64,000 bases of DNA from Actinomycetospora sp. TBRC 11914 (GTDB lineage: Bacteria > Actinomycetota > Actinomycetes > Mycobacteriales > Pseudonocardiaceae): positions 1 through 64,000 of the forward strand of contig NZ_JABBND010000014.1 of the NCBI RefSeq assembly GCF_012933465.1. The letters are read 5' to 3'. Of the stretch, positions 1 through 8,805 are shown one piece after another; within the stretch, counting starts at the first letter, position 1, and the number at the start of each line of letters is the position of its first letter. Under the pieces are notes generated by a model. The model saw only the letters and a program-made list of their open reading frames with translations, did no database searches and had not been told where the DNA came from. A program made the translations under genes and the position numbers.

Positions 1-1
1 G

Positions 2-2848
2 ACGGGCTCCGGGCCCCGTCCGGCGGCCCCGCCGACCGGCTCGGGCCCGCGCCCGGCGAACGGCGCGCCGACCACCGGGGTCCGCCCGTCGGGTCCGGCG
101 CCCGCCCCGACCGGCGCCGCCACGAACGGCGCCCCCGTGGCCGCGAAGCCCGACACGTCCGCCGCCGGCGACGCAGCGAAGCCGACCACCGGCACCACGG
201 GCCCGGCCGCGAAGCCCGGTGCCCGCGCCACGGTGCCGCCCGCCCGCACGGTCGACGGCACCGCCATCGGCCCGGCGATCGACCCGCTCGACGACGAGGA
301 CGAGCACGACGACGAGGGCACCACCCGCACCAGGTCCCGCGCGGCCACGACGAGGACGAGCGCCACCACGCGGCGCAGCGGCGTCCCGCAGTCCGCGCAG
401 ACCCGCGCCGAGCGCCGGGCCGCCGGGCGCACCGGGCTCTCCCGCGCCGCGGGCCGCGGCCGCACGGCCGGCAAGCCGGGGAGCACGCCGACCCGCGCGT
501 CGACCCGCGGCGGCGCCCGCCGCGGCGCGGCGCGCGAGCGCGACGCCCGCCCGACGCCGCCCCGCGGCCGGATCGCGACCGCCGTCGCCGCGCTCGTCGT
601 CGCCGTCGCCGCGAAGGTGCGGCACTGGCCGGGTGGCGAGCGCCTCGTCGCGGCCGGGCACTGGGTCGACGGCCACGTCCAGGCCTACCTCGACGGCAAG
701 GACCCGGCCTCGCTCACCGCCTCGGCGTGGCTCTGGCGCCGCCGTCGCCGCGCCGGCTACGCCCTGCTGGCGTCGGCGATCGGCGCCCCGCTGCTGACCT
801 TCGTCCTCGGCTGGCTGTTCATCCCGGTTCCCAACGCCGACGCCGCGGTGGAGAGCCAGCTCAACACCGTCTCGTTCTCCGACGGCAGCGTGCTCGCCCG
901 CGTCGCCCCCGGCGAGCAGGGCAACCGGCAGAAGGTGTCGATCAACCAGATCCCGCTGTCCGTCCAGCACGCCGTGCTGTCCGCGGAGGACCGGACCTTC
1001 TACACCAACTCCGGGTTCGACGTCGGCGGCATCCTGCACGCCGCGTTCAAGCAGGTCACCGGCGGTGCGGGCGGGGGCTCGACGATCACGCAGCAGTACG
1101 TCAAGAACGCCATGGTCGGCGACGAGCACTCCTACTTCCGCAAGTTCCGCGAGCTGATCATCTCCGCGAAGATCACGCAGGAGTACTCGAAGGACCAGGT
1201 GCTCGAGGACTACCTCAACAGCATCTACCTCGGCCGGGGCGCCTACGGCATCCAGGCGGCGTCGCAGGCGTACTTCAACAAGAACGTCGACCAGCTGACG
1301 CCGGCCGAGGGCGCGATGATCGCGGGCCTCATCCAGGCGCCGTCGCAGTGGGATCCGGCGGTCAACCTCGACGGCTCCCAGCGGCGCTGGAACTACGTCA
1401 TGGACGGCATGGTCTCGTCGGGCTGGCTCTCCCCGGCCCAGCGCAGCGCCGCGAGGTTCCCGGCCACCGCGCCGCCCCGCAAGACCGTCAACGGCGTCCC
1501 CGACGACGACCGCGGCCACATCTACTCGGCGGTCAAGGACGAGCTGCGCTCGCTGGGCATCGACGAGGACGCGCTCGTCACCGAGGGCCTCCAGATCCAG
1601 ACGACGATCGACCCGAAGGCCCAGCAGGACGCGGTCGACGCGGTCCACGACGAGATGAAGGGCAAGCCGGCGAACCTGCGCACGGCGGCGGTGTCGGTCG
1701 ACCCGCGCACCGGCGACGTCCTCGCCTACTACGGCGGCGACAACGGCTCCGGGCTGGACTACGCCCAGGTCTCGAAGCAGGCCGGCTCCACGTTCAAGCC
1801 GTTCGTCATGCTCGCCGCCCTGCAGCACGATCCGCCGATCGGGATCAGCACGCAGTTCGACGGCCAGCAGGTGCCCGGCAAGACGGTCCGCAACGTGGAG
1901 GGCGCGGACTGCAGCAACTGCTCGCTCAAGCGGGCCATGACGCTGTCGAACAACGTCGTGTTCACCGCGCTGGGCAACGAGGTCGGGCCGCAGGCCGTGG
2001 CGAACGCCGCCCACCAGGCCGGGATCTCGGCGAAGCTCGACGACCCGAACAGCGGCATCGCGCTGGGCAACGTCGAGGTGACCCCGATGGAGATGGCGGG
2101 CGCCTACGCGACGTTCGCCGACGACGGCGTCTACCACAAGCCGCACCTCGTCCAGAAGGTCACGACGGCGAGCGGCGAGGTCCTCTACGACCACGCCGCC
2201 GACCAGGGCGAGCAGCGCATCGACCCCAAGGTGGCCCGCAACGTCACCGAGGCGATGAGCGACGTCCCGACCTACGACGGCGCCTCCCTCTCCGGCGGGC
2301 GCGCGGCGGTCGGCAAGACCGGGACGGTGCAGTCGCACATCGAGAACCAGAACAACGACGCCTGGATGGTCGGCTACACGCCGTCGGTGGTCGCCTCGGT
2401 CTGGGTCGGCACGGACGACAACACGCCGATCCAGTACGACGACGGCAAGCCGATCTACGGCCACGGGATCCCGAGCGACATCTGGCAGTCGTTCATGGAC
2501 AACGCCACCCAGGGCACCCCGAAGCAGACGTTCGGCCCGTTCGTGCCCGTCGCGGGCACCGACCCGGGCGAGACGGCCAGCGGCGAGGGCGAGCAGGCGG
2601 GGACGACGTCCGCGTCCCCGACCAGCACCTCGAAGCCCTCGAAGAAGGCGGACTCGCCGACCCCGCCGAGCGGAAGCGCCGCCCCGGCGCCCGCCCCGGA
2701 GCCCGCGCAGCAGCCCGCCCAGGGCGCCGCGCCGGCCGCCCCGGCCGCCCCGGCCGCGCCGGCCGCACAGGACCCCGCGGCGGCGCAGCCGGCTCAGCCC
2801 GCGCAGCAGGCGCCCGCCGAGCAGCAGCAGGAGCCCGCCACCGAGTGA
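2..2848 (+). CDS. Class A penicillin-binding protein (transglycosylase/transpeptidase), 5' end probably outside window
   Basis: Bifunctional peptidoglycan synthase that polymerises and cross-links glycan strands outside the membrane. Counting from the first usable start (GTG at 137) there is a long basic, Pro/Ala-rich cytoplasmic tail, one membrane segment near residues 205-227, a GT51 transglycosylase domain (EDRTFYTN near 283, GGSTITQQY near 315) and a transpeptidase domain with the serine motif STFK near 550, SNN near 603 and KTG near 729. The C-terminal 100 residues are a Pro/Ala/Gln-rich extracellular tail. The frame is open to the left edge with the same composition, so the true start probably lies upstream and the entry is treated as partial. 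The family is certain; the exact PonA-type paralogue is not. Confidence 0.93.
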   Translation, partial: TGSGPRPAAPPTGSGPRPANGAPTTGVRPSGPAPAPTGAATNGAPVAAKPDTSAAGDAAKPTTGTTGPAAKPGARATVPPARTVDGTAIGPAIDPLDDEDEHDDEGTTRTRSRAATTRTSATTRRSGVPQSAQTRAERRAAGRTGLSRAAGRGRTAGKPGSTPTRASTRGGARRGAARERDARPTPPRGRIATAVAALVVAVAAKVRHWPGGERLVAAGHWVDGHVQAYLDGKDPASLTASAWLWRRRRRAGYALLASAIGAPLLTFVLGWLFIPVPNADAAVESQLNTVSFSDGSVLARVAPGEQGNRQKVSINQIPLSVQHAVLSAEDRTFYTNSGFDVGGILHAAFKQVTGGAGGGSTITQQYVKNAMVGDEHSYFRKFRELIISAKITQEYSKDQVLEDYLNSIYLGRGAYGIQAASQAYFNKNVDQLTPAEGAMIAGLIQAPSQWDPAVNLDGSQRRWNYVMDGMVSSGWLSPAQRSAARFPATAPPRKTVNGVPDDDRGHIYSAVKDELRSLGIDEDALVTEGLQIQTTIDPKAQQDAVDAVHDEMKGKPANLRTAAVSVDPRTGDVLAYYGGDNGSGLDYAQVSKQAGSTFKPFVMLAALQHDPPIGISTQFDGQQVPGKTVRNVEGADCSNCSLKRAMTLSNNVVFTALGNEVGPQAVANAAHQAGISAKLDDPNSGIALGNVEVTPMEMAGAYATFADDGVYHKPHLVQKVTTASGEVLYDHAADQGEQRIDPKVARNVTEAMSDVPTYDGASLSGGRAAVGKTGTVQSHIENQNNDAWMVGYTPSVVASVWVGTDDNTPIQYDDGKPIYGHGIPSDIWQSFMDNATQGTPKQTFGPFVPVAGTDPGETASGEGEQAGTTSASPTSTSKPSKKADSPTPPSGSAAPAPAPEPAQQPAQGAAPAAPAAPAAPAAQDPAAAQPAQPAQQAPAEQQQEPATE

Positions 2849-2854
2849 GGCGGC

Positions 2855-3304
2855 TCAGCCCGCCGTCGTGAAGTCGGCGAAGTCGAACCCCGGTGAGACG
2901 ACGCAGCTCACCAGCACCGCGCCGTCGTCGGGACCTCCTCCGCGCGGCGCCGCCCGCTGCCAGTGACCGCCGGGCACCAGCAGCGCGGGCCGCTCGTCCG
3001 CCGTCGTCCCGGGTCCGAGGACGAGGGCCGTGCCCGGCTCGGCCGGGGCGTCGCCGTCGCCGCCGAGCCACAGCGACAGCGTCGCGCCGCGGTGCCAGAA
3101 CCACAGCTCGTCGGAGCGCACCCGGTGCCACACCGACTCCTCGCCCGGGCCGAGGACGTAGTGGATCGCCGTCGCCGTGGGGCGGGTACCGCCGTAGCCG
3201 GGGGGCTCGACGGTGGTGCCGGCCTCCCAGACGCGGCGGTACCAGCCGCCCTCGGGGTGCGGCGCGAGGTCGAGTGCCGCGGCGAGGCCGGGCGGCGTGC
3301 TCAT
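2855..3304 (-). CDS. Cupin-fold protein, DUF985 type
   Basis: A 149-residue single-domain protein. It opens with LDLAPHPEGGWYRRVW, typical of the DUF985 cupin family, and carries cupin-like stretches such as WHRVRSDELWFWHRG, whose histidines may bind a metal. The reaction is unknown for most members. The ATG overlaps the TGA of the upstream PPOX-family gene by four bases (ATGA), so the two are translationally coupled and form a two-gene unit. It converges on the PBP gene with only six bases between the stops. Confidence 0.8.
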   Translation of the reverse strand: MSTPPGLAAALDLAPHPEGGWYRRVWEAGTTVEPPGYGGTRPTATAIHYVLGPGEESVWHRVRSDELWFWHRGATLSLWLGGDGDAPAEPGTALVLGPGTTADERPALLVPGGHWQRAAPRGGGPDDGAVLVSCVVSPGFDFADFTTAG

Positions 3305-3738
3305 CCCGCGATGTCCAGCGCGGCGACGACCTTCGTCGGGACGATCCGCACGACGAGCTCCCCGGGGACGCCGTTGCGCTTCCCGTACTCCTCGGCGCGG
3401 TCCGCGCCCATGTAGCGGCCGCCGAGCTCGGTGGCGGTGCGCAGCAGCTCGTCGGGGTCGGAGGTCAGCGTCACCTCGCCCTGGACCTGCACGAACCCGT
3501 ACGGCGGCTCCTCGAGGTCGACGCAGAGGACGACGCGGGGGTCGCGGGCGAGGGCCCGGCCCTTGGCGGTGTCGGCGCCGGTGTTGAACACCAGCGTGGT
3601 GGCGTCGCCCTCGCCCTCGAGCAGGAACCAGATCGGCGCGACGAGGGGCCGGCCGTCGCGGGCGGTCCAGCCGAGCTTGCCGGTACGGGTGCCGTGGGAG
3701 AGGAAGGCGCGGACGTCGGGCTCCGAGAGGCTCGCCAT
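3301..3738 (-). CDS. PPOX-class (pyridoxamine-phosphate-oxidase fold) flavin/F420-dependent enzyme
   Basis: A 145-residue split-beta-barrel protein. GKLGWTARDGRPLVAPIWF near the N-terminus and the strand VLCVDLEEPPYGFVQVQGEV are typical of actinobacterial PPOX-class enzymes that bind F420 or FMN and act as small-molecule reductases or oxidases. The substrate cannot be read from sequence. I chose the ATG at 3738 (MASLSEPDV) over a TTG nine bases upstream because it gives the usual N-terminus; neither has a strong ribosome binding site. The stop overlaps the start of the downstream cupin gene. Confidence 0.75.
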   Translation of the reverse strand: MASLSEPDVRAFLSHGTRTGKLGWTARDGRPLVAPIWFLLEGEGDATTLVFNTGADTAKGRALARDPRVVLCVDLEEPPYGFVQVQGEVTLTSDPDELLRTATELGGRYMGADRAEEYGKRNGVPGELVVRIVPTKVVAALDIAG

Positions 3739-3762
3739 GCCCGTCAAGGGTAGGGGAGTGGA

Positions 3763-4266
3763 TCAGGACGAGGGGCCGAGCGCGGCCGCGAGCCGGCCCA
3801 TCGCGGCCCGCACGGTGGTCAGCGCGCCGATGCAGGAGTTCGCGTCCAGCGGCACCGTCGGGCCGGTGCCGGGGCAGCCGCGGCCGACGAAGTCGTCGTG
3901 CGCCGCGCCCACCGCGGCGGCGGCACCCGTGACGGCGGCGTCGTTCGGCAGCACGCTCGCCGCGGTGCGCGAGGTGGAGGCGGCCTCCTCGACCCACCGG
4001 CCGCACCGCGGCCAGACCGCGCGGGTGTCGGGGGACGCGTAGCAGGGGTCGGCCAGCGCGAGCGTCAGCTTGGCCCGGGCGGAGGCCGGGGTGCGGGCCT
4101 CGACGTCGGGTCCCTGCGCGGCCGAGTTGTCGGTGGCCTGCCCGGAGGGGACCTCGGCCGGGCTGCCGCCGCCGCAGGCCGCGAGCAGGACGGCGACCAG
4201 CACGGTCAGGACGAGGCCGCCCACCGTCCTCCCCGGGCGCCGTCGCCCGCCGTCACTGCTGCGCAC
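3763..4266 (-). CDS. Predicted lipoprotein, function unknown
   Basis: A 167-residue protein with basic N-terminus (RRRPGRTVGG), a hydrophobic stretch and the lipobox LLAAC, so it is probably lipid-anchored on the outer face of the membrane. The mature part is Ala-rich and contains four further cysteines (LADPCYAS, WPRCGRW, GRGCPG, NSCIGA), which could form two disulfides. I do not recognise the family. It is codirectional with mobA, whose stop lies 12 bases upstream of its start, so the two may share a transcript. Confidence 0.7.
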   Translation of the reverse strand: MRSSDGGRRRPGRTVGGLVLTVLVAVLLAACGGGSPAEVPSGQATDNSAAQGPDVEARTPASARAKLTLALADPCYASPDTRAVWPRCGRWVEEAASTSRTAASVLPNDAAVTGAAAAVGAAHDDFVGRGCPGTGPTVPLDANSCIGALTTVRAAMGRLAAALGPSS

Positions 4267-4278
4267 GGGTGCACGGTG

Positions 4279-4923
4279 TCACGACGGCGGCCGGCCCGCC
4301 CACCGGGCCAGCGCGGCGTACTCCTCGGGCGTGTCGGCGTCGCGGAGCGCGTCGAGGTCCGGGTCGGCGGCGCGCAGCGCGGGGTCGGCGAGGAGGTCGT
4401 CGGCGGTGAGCTCGCGGACGACGCTCGCCGCGAACAGGTCGCCCGGGCGCCGGGCACCGGCCTCGAGCAGGGTGGCCGCGCGGTCGCCCAGGGCCGTGAC
4501 GTAGGCCGCCGCGAGGGGCTGGCGGTGGTCGTGGACCACCGGGAGGGCCACCTCGGCGTCGCCGAGCGCGGCGAGCACCGCGGTGACGTAGGCGGGGTGG
4601 AGCAGGGGCAGGTCGACGGAGGTGACGAACGCCGTCGGGGCGCCGGCCGCCGCGGCCGCCCGCAGCCCCGTCGCGAGGCCCTGCAGCGGGCCGCGACCGG
4701 GCGCGTCGTCCGCGACCGCGACGACGCCGTCCACCGACCGGGGGGCGCCGGCCGGACCGACGACGACCACAGGGCCCGGCACCGCGCCGCGGACCACGCC
4801 CACGACGTGCTCGAGGAGCGTGGTGTCGCCCCAGCGCAGCAGGGCCTTGTCGGTCCCCATGCGCCGCGAGCGGCCGCCGGCGAGGACGACGGCCGCGGCA
4901 CCCGGTGACGTCTCGTGGGACAC
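4279..4923 (-). CDS. mobA: Molybdenum cofactor guanylyltransferase MobA-like nucleotidyltransferase
   Basis: A 214-residue GT-A-fold nucleotidyltransferase. The N-terminal signature LAGGRSRRMGTDKALL is the NTP-binding motif of MobA, which attaches GMP to molybdopterin. A later VTSVDLPLLHP stretch matches the metal-binding Asp region (D-x-P in MobA). The start is the GTG at 4923 (SHETSPGAAAVVLAGG); the longer open frame upstream is non-coding. No other molybdopterin gene is in the window, so the Moco role rests on the family assignment. MobA-like CTP or UTP transferases acting on other substrates are the main alternative. Confidence 0.8.
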   Translation of the reverse strand: MSHETSPGAAAVVLAGGRSRRMGTDKALLRWGDTTLLEHVVGVVRGAVPGPVVVVGPAGAPRSVDGVVAVADDAPGRGPLQGLATGLRAAAAAGAPTAFVTSVDLPLLHPAYVTAVLAALGDAEVALPVVHDHRQPLAAAYVTALGDRAATLLEAGARRPGDLFAASVVRELTADDLLADPALRAADPDLDALRDADTPEEYAALARWAGRPPS

Positions 4924-5013
4924 AGCCCCGATTGTTGCGCGCGCATTGCGTCTACCCCGCCTGTGACGAGGTTCCAGCACCGGATCTCGACGGCGTACGG
5001 AGGGAACAGCACC

Positions 5014-5259
5014 GTGACCAGCAGGGACTCCGCGGAGCGGAGCCGCTCGAGCGAGCCGGCCGACGCGCGCCGCGGCCACATCGCCCCGACTCCGTCCGAC
5101 GCCGACGAGGCCCGCGCCGACCGCGAGATGGCGGACGCGGAGCGGGCGGTCGCCCAGGGGGCGGCCAGCGAGGAGCAGGCCGCGCTCGTCGGCAAGATCT
5201 CCGACGCGCGGACCCACGAGGAGCGGCGCAGGCTCTGGATAGGTGGCTTGGCCTCGTGA
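5014..5259 (+). CDS. Small charged protein of unknown function, 3' end in palindromic repeat
   Basis: An 81-residue, Arg/Asp/Glu/Ala-rich soluble protein, probably helical (ADREMADAERAVAQG). A good ribosome binding site (GGAGGG at 4999-5004, nine bases before the GTG) supports the start. The last residues (WIGGLAS) and the TGA are encoded by the palindromic element beginning at 5240, so the C-terminus was apparently redefined when that element arrived. It is divergent from mobA. I do not recognise the family. Confidence 0.55.
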   Translation: MTSRDSAERSRSSEPADARRGHIAPTPSDADEARADREMADAERAVAQGAASEEQAALVGKISDARTHEERRRLWIGGLAS

Positions 5260-5312
5260 GCACAAAGTGTCGCTATAACGACACTTTCTGCTCACGAGCG
5301 CGTAGCGCACCT
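5240..5312. repeat. Family A palindromic element, copy 1
   Basis: A 73-bp imperfect palindrome beginning TAGGTGGC and ending GCACCT. The inner arms CGTGAGCACAAAGTGTCG and its near-complement surround a TATA-like centre. Two further copies are at 10604-10676 and 28959-29029. It supplies the stop codon of the preceding small gene. Confidence 0.85.
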
Positions 5313-5509
5313 GGACGGCACAGCTGACCGTCGTCGCGTGGGCTCCCACGGCTCTCGGGCGAGCCCTGACGGTCCACTCGGCGACGCATGGGTGATCGCG
5401 CTGTTCGAGTGGACACTCGTGGCTGTCTCGGGAGCCCTGCAGGCCCACTCGGCCGCCGCCACCCCGACGAGGTCTCCGTCGGCCCTCCTGCATAGGGGAC
5501 GGAGACGTC

Positions 5510-6115
5510 CTATGGCGCGTACTCGCGGGCCGCGGCCCACAGCGTCCTGACGGCGAACTGTCCCGTCGGTTCGTCTACCACGGCGGCGTCGGCGACAAGG
5601 TCGTCCACCCGCTGTTCGAAGAGCGACCCGGACTGCCGGTGGTCGAGGTCCTCGGTCCGAACGAGACGCCAACCGCGCGTCGCGTAGTAGTCGCGGAGGC
5701 CGTCCGACGTCTTCCAGGTGTCGAGCCGGAGCACGCGGACCCCCTGGCTGGCGGCGTAGTGCCGGGCCCAGTCGAGCAGCTGGTTGCCCAGCTCCTGGCC
5801 CTTCAGGTCGACGTCGGTGGCCAGCTTGGACACGTACAGCGCGGGGACCCGCCGCTCGTCCTCCGACCAGAAGTCCCGGTCGGGGTCGGTGCTCACCGTG
5901 ATGGTCCCGAGGATCCGGCCGTTGTCGCCGTCCACGAGGACTCGGACGTGGCCTCGCCGGATGAGGTAGCAGAGCAGGTGGCGCCACTCCCGCACGGAGG
6001 CCCACTGATCGCTGAACTTGGTCTCCCACAACCACGCGCGACGCCCCTCGAGGATCGCCATGATCGCATCGATGTCCTGCTCGGTGGCGCGTCGGACCAG
6101 GTGCGGGGTGCTCAT
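5510..6115 (-). CDS. GNAT-family N-acetyltransferase
   Basis: A 201-residue GNAT protein that probably moves an acetyl group from acetyl-CoA to an amine. The central part VPALYVSKLATDVDLKGQ followed by LGNQLLDWA corresponds to GNAT motif A, and the C-terminal DGLRDYYATRGWRLVRTE to motif B. The start ATG (STPHLVRRAT) overlaps the stop of the upstream GntR gene (ATGA), so it is co-translated with that regulator. Base composition of the pair is less GC-extreme than the flanks. GntR plus GNAT next to a translocase fragment is a setting I associate with actinomycete integrative elements. The acceptor is unknown. Confidence 0.8.
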   Translation of the reverse strand: MSTPHLVRRATEQDIDAIMAILEGRRAWLWETKFSDQWASVREWRHLLCYLIRRGHVRVLVDGDNGRILGTITVSTDPDRDFWSEDERRVPALYVSKLATDVDLKGQELGNQLLDWARHYAASQGVRVLRLDTWKTSDGLRDYYATRGWRLVRTEDLDHRQSGSLFEQRVDDLVADAAVVDEPTGQFAVRTLWAAAREYAP

Positions 6116-6861
6116 GAGCCGACCTCGTAACTGACGTTCCAGCGGTCCGACGGGAGCACGGACGCCAGGACACGCATCGGCAGACCGTCTTCTGTGTAGC
6201 TCACCCGGGTATGCGCGATCACCGACACACCGGGAGCGATGTCGAGCTGCTCGACCTCGTGGTTGTGGGCTCGTCGGCACTCGATGCGGTCGCGGTGGCG
6301 GTGCATCTCGAGGTCGAGATCCTTGAGGACGTGGCGCGCGCCCGTGCTGATGTCGGCGGGACTGGCCAGGGGTGACCCGGCGACGAGGTCATACGGATAG
6401 AACGAGTCCGAGACCATGTAGGGCACGCCATCGATGCTCCGCAGCCGCCGTCGGGCGAGCACAGGTGCACCGTCCTCGAGGTCCAGCCCGGGCGGGACGT
6501 CGCGCGCGCCGGCGAGCACGGTCTCGACGCGGATGCTCTGGGAAGGCTTTCCGCCTTGGTCGCGGACGAGGGCGAAGAAGGCGTCCTCGAGACGCAGATC
6601 CTTCTCCCAGTCGGTCATCGGCATGACGTATCGCCGCGGACGGTGGACGTAGGTGCCCTTTGACGGGACCGAGCGGAGATAGCCGTCGGTGTGCAGCAGG
6701 GCGAGGGCGTCCCGCACGACCTGCAGGGAGACGGCCCACTGCTCCGCCAGCTCCGCGCGCTTGGGGAGCTGGTCACCGTCCTGCAGTTCGCCCGTGTCGA
6801 TCTTCTCGGCGTACTCCGCGGCGATGCGCTGATAGGCGGGCGACGCGAAGTCGCGTGCCAT
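6112..6861 (-). CDS. GntR-family regulator with UTRA domain (HutC/KorSA-like)
   Basis: A 249-residue regulator. The N-terminal winged helix (YQRIAAEYAEKIDTGELQDG, then LAEQWAVSLQVVRDALALL) is classical GntR, and the remainder, including YMVSDSFYPYDL and the late VIAHTRVSYTEDGLPMRVL, is the ligand-binding UTRA fold. The ATG at 6861 is preceded by AGGTGG with five-base spacing; a GTG three codons upstream overlaps that site and is rejected. Perfect TTGGACATGTCCAA and related palindromes lie just upstream and are the probable operator, implying autoregulation. KorSA-type regulators of integrative elements are the closest class I can suggest. Confidence 0.85.
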   Translation of the reverse strand: MARDFASPAYQRIAAEYAEKIDTGELQDGDQLPKRAELAEQWAVSLQVVRDALALLHTDGYLRSVPSKGTYVHRPRRYVMPMTDWEKDLRLEDAFFALVRDQGGKPSQSIRVETVLAGARDVPPGLDLEDGAPVLARRRLRSIDGVPYMVSDSFYPYDLVAGSPLASPADISTGARHVLKDLDLEMHRHRDRIECRRAHNHEVEQLDIAPGVSVIAHTRVSYTEDGLPMRVLASVLPSDRWNVSYEVGS

Positions 6862-6880
6862 GCCGACCACCTTTCATCGC

Positions 6881-6967
6881 TTGGACATGTCCAATGTACG
6901 GAGAGCGCTTGCGCGCCTACCGAGCGGGGTGCGACTCTTCCCTTGGACGTCCAAAGGACATGTCCAA
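6881..6967. promoter_or_regulatory. Operator cluster for the adjacent GntR regulator
   Basis: Three related palindromes: TTGGACATGTCCAA at 6881-6894, TTGGACGTCCAA at 6943-6954 and GGACATGTCC at 6956-6965. They lie directly upstream of the GntR start, so autoregulation and control of a rightward promoter are both likely. The region between here and 7178 holds no convincing gene. Confidence 0.65.
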
Positions 6968-7090
6968 GCTATGGGAGAGGTTCTACCTGACCTCTCTGCG
7001 TGTCAAGGTCAACGTCGACCGCGGTGCGCGCCGCTCTGCCTTCTCGTCCGTCCCCGGATGGCTCACGTCCGACGCATGTGCCGGAAAGGG

Positions 7091-7123
7091 ACGGCGGGCT
7101 GGTCTCGCACACCAGCCCGCCGT
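7091..7123 (+). terminator. Strong hairpin, probable terminator
   Basis: A perfect 13-bp stem (ACGGCGGGCTGGT with its complement) around a 7-base loop, without a T-tract. It lies between the operator cluster and the translocase fragment, so it would stop a rightward transcript starting at the operators. Strand is inferred from that context. Confidence 0.45.
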
Positions 7124-7178
7124 CGCCGAGCCGTCCCCAGTGGCCTGCAGCCATCGAAAGGACCAGCTCGGATGAACA

Positions 7179-7832
7179 GTGTGTCACCGTCGCGCCCCGA
7201 CCGTCACCGCCTGTGCGGGTGCGGTCACTCGGCCGTTCGCGGCTCGGGTGCTCCCGCGCCCCGCCGTCTCCGTCCCCCGGCTCCCTGTGCGCTCGGGGGT
7301 GGTCCGGGTGCGTGAGCCCTTCGGGCGGTGGGCCCCCGCCCCACTTCCTCCGGTCCCCAGCTCGCGGGACCTTCGCGAGTACCGGCTGGAGGAGACCGCT
7401 CTCAAGCACCAGATCCGCTGGATCTGGAACGAGTTCTGCTCCGGTGTCGAGCTGACCCACCGGATCGTCCCGACCGGCTACGGCACGCGTGAGCCCCCGC
7501 GTCTCGGGAACATCACCCTCGGTCCACCGACGCGTTTCAATGTCGAGCTCCGTCCCGGCCAGCTGGTACAGGACCTCCTCGCCGTCGGTGATCGACTGGC
7601 GGCGGCCTATCTCGTGGACGACGTCGACGTCTGGCCGCTCGCGGAACGCTGGGTCAAGATCGAACTCGTGGAGTACGGGATCGACGACCCGCGGAACCAC
7701 ACGACGCCGATCGACCCGCCGCGCCGGTCCGGACCCCGTCGGGACGAGGTCCGCACGTCGGGCCGCCACTGGCCGCGGCGGGAGCGGCGCGAGCGGCGGG
7801 GGACGACCGGTGACCAGCAGGTCGGCCCCTGA
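7179..7832 (+). pseudogene. Probable remnant of an FtsK/SpoIIIE (TraSA-like) translocase, N-terminal part only
   Basis: The frame is convincing only from about 7310 to 7690. The stretch ITLGPPTRFNVELRPGQL followed by QDLLAVGDRLAAA resembles the N-terminal segment that precedes the ATPase in FtsK/TraSA-type transfer proteins of actinomycete integrative elements. No Walker motif follows; after about 7690 the frame runs into low-complexity sequence and stops, so the motor domain is missing. The start is unresolved: GTG at 7179 and GTG at 7309 are in frame, while an ATG at 7172 with a decent ribosome binding site is in another frame, which would fit a frameshift. The family call rests on remembered pattern similarity. 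Confidence 0.4.
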
Positions 7833-7845
7833 CCGAGCCCACGGT

Positions 7846-8805
7846 CTAGAGCGCCAGGGTCAGGACCACCGGGAGCGTCACCGCGGAGTCCGCGGTCGTC
7901 AGCACGACGACCGCGGTGCTCTCCCGGTACCAGGTCCGGTACTGCGCGGTGAGGACGAAGACCGTCGCCGCGTCCGGCAGCGCCGCCATCACCACGAGCA
8001 CCGCCGCCCACGGGGCGGGCACCGCGAACAGCCGCACCGCGCCGACCGCGAGCGCGGGCATGGCGACCAGCTTCACCAGGGTGCAGCCGAGGATCGTCGT
8101 CACCCGCGTGCGCCCGGCCCGCAGTGCGGGCAGCGCGGCGCGCAGCAGGATGCCCAGCGCGAGCAGGCCGCCCGGGGCGGCCATGTCCCCGACGAGCCCG
8201 ACCGTGGTCGACACCGGGCCGGGCAGCGGCACCCGGAGCGCCGCCACGAGGACGCCCAGGACGATCGCGATCACCACCGGGTTGCCGAGCACCCGGCGGG
8301 CCAGCGTCAGCGCGAGGGAGCCGGCGGTCGGGTGCCCGTCGGTGCGGTCGTGGTCGACCAGCGTCGCCACGACGAGGAACACCGACACCGCCAGCGCCGT
8401 GTGCAGCGTCGAGACCAACGACGCCGCGAGCGCCGACGCCGGGCCGAGCACCGCCGTCGTCAGCGGGATGCCCATGTAGCCGACGTTGCCCCACCCGGCG
8501 ACGAGCCCGACCGCGTTCGCCTCCCGGCCCGCCACGCGACCGAGCAGCGCGACGCCCACCCCGAGCAGGTAGGCGACCACCAGCAGCCCGACCGCGACGG
8601 CGAGGGCGGAGGTCGGGACGCCGGCGGAGAGGTCGGACGTGGCCACCGAGTGGAAGATGAGCGCGGGGAGCGCGAGGTAGTACACGACGTCGTTGAGCAC
8701 GGCCGCCGCCTGCTCGCCGAAGCGCTCCGACCGGGACAGCAGCACCCCGAGCAGGACCAGGGCGAAGACGGGGCCGATCTGGGCCAGGAGGGTCGTGAAC
8801 GCCAC
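7846..8805 (-). CDS. AEC-family (auxin efflux carrier-like) transporter
   Basis: A 319-residue membrane protein with about ten hydrophobic segments in two halves, the layout of bile/arsenite/riboflavin-type (AEC) carriers. PVFALVLLGVLLSR at the N-terminus and GWGNVGYMGIPL in the middle are the conserved N-terminal and GNxGxxGxPL-type motifs of the family, which exports organic acids or similar small anions by proton exchange. The substrate is not readable. It is divergent from fhs with about 100 bp between the starts, which may include promoters for both. Confidence 0.88.
   Translation of the reverse strand: MAFTTLLAQIGPVFALVLLGVLLSRSERFGEQAAAVLNDVVYYLALPALIFHSVATSDLSAGVPTSALAVAVGLLVVAYLLGVGVALLGRVAGREANAVGLVAGWGNVGYMGIPLTTAVLGPASALAASLVSTLHTALAVSVFLVVATLVDHDRTDGHPTAGSLALTLARRVLGNPVVIAIVLGVLVAALRVPLPGPVSTTVGLVGDMAAPGGLLALGILLRAALPALRAGRTRVTTILGCTLVKLVAMPALAVGAVRLFAVPAPWAAVLVVMAALPDAATVFVLTAQYRTWYRESTAVVVLTTADSAVTLPVVLTLAL

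Noticed and set aside
5313-5509. Short plus-strand frame (5338-5550) as a gene
   Set aside because: No ribosome binding site, no recognisable domain, and it runs into the 3' end of the GNAT gene on the other strand.
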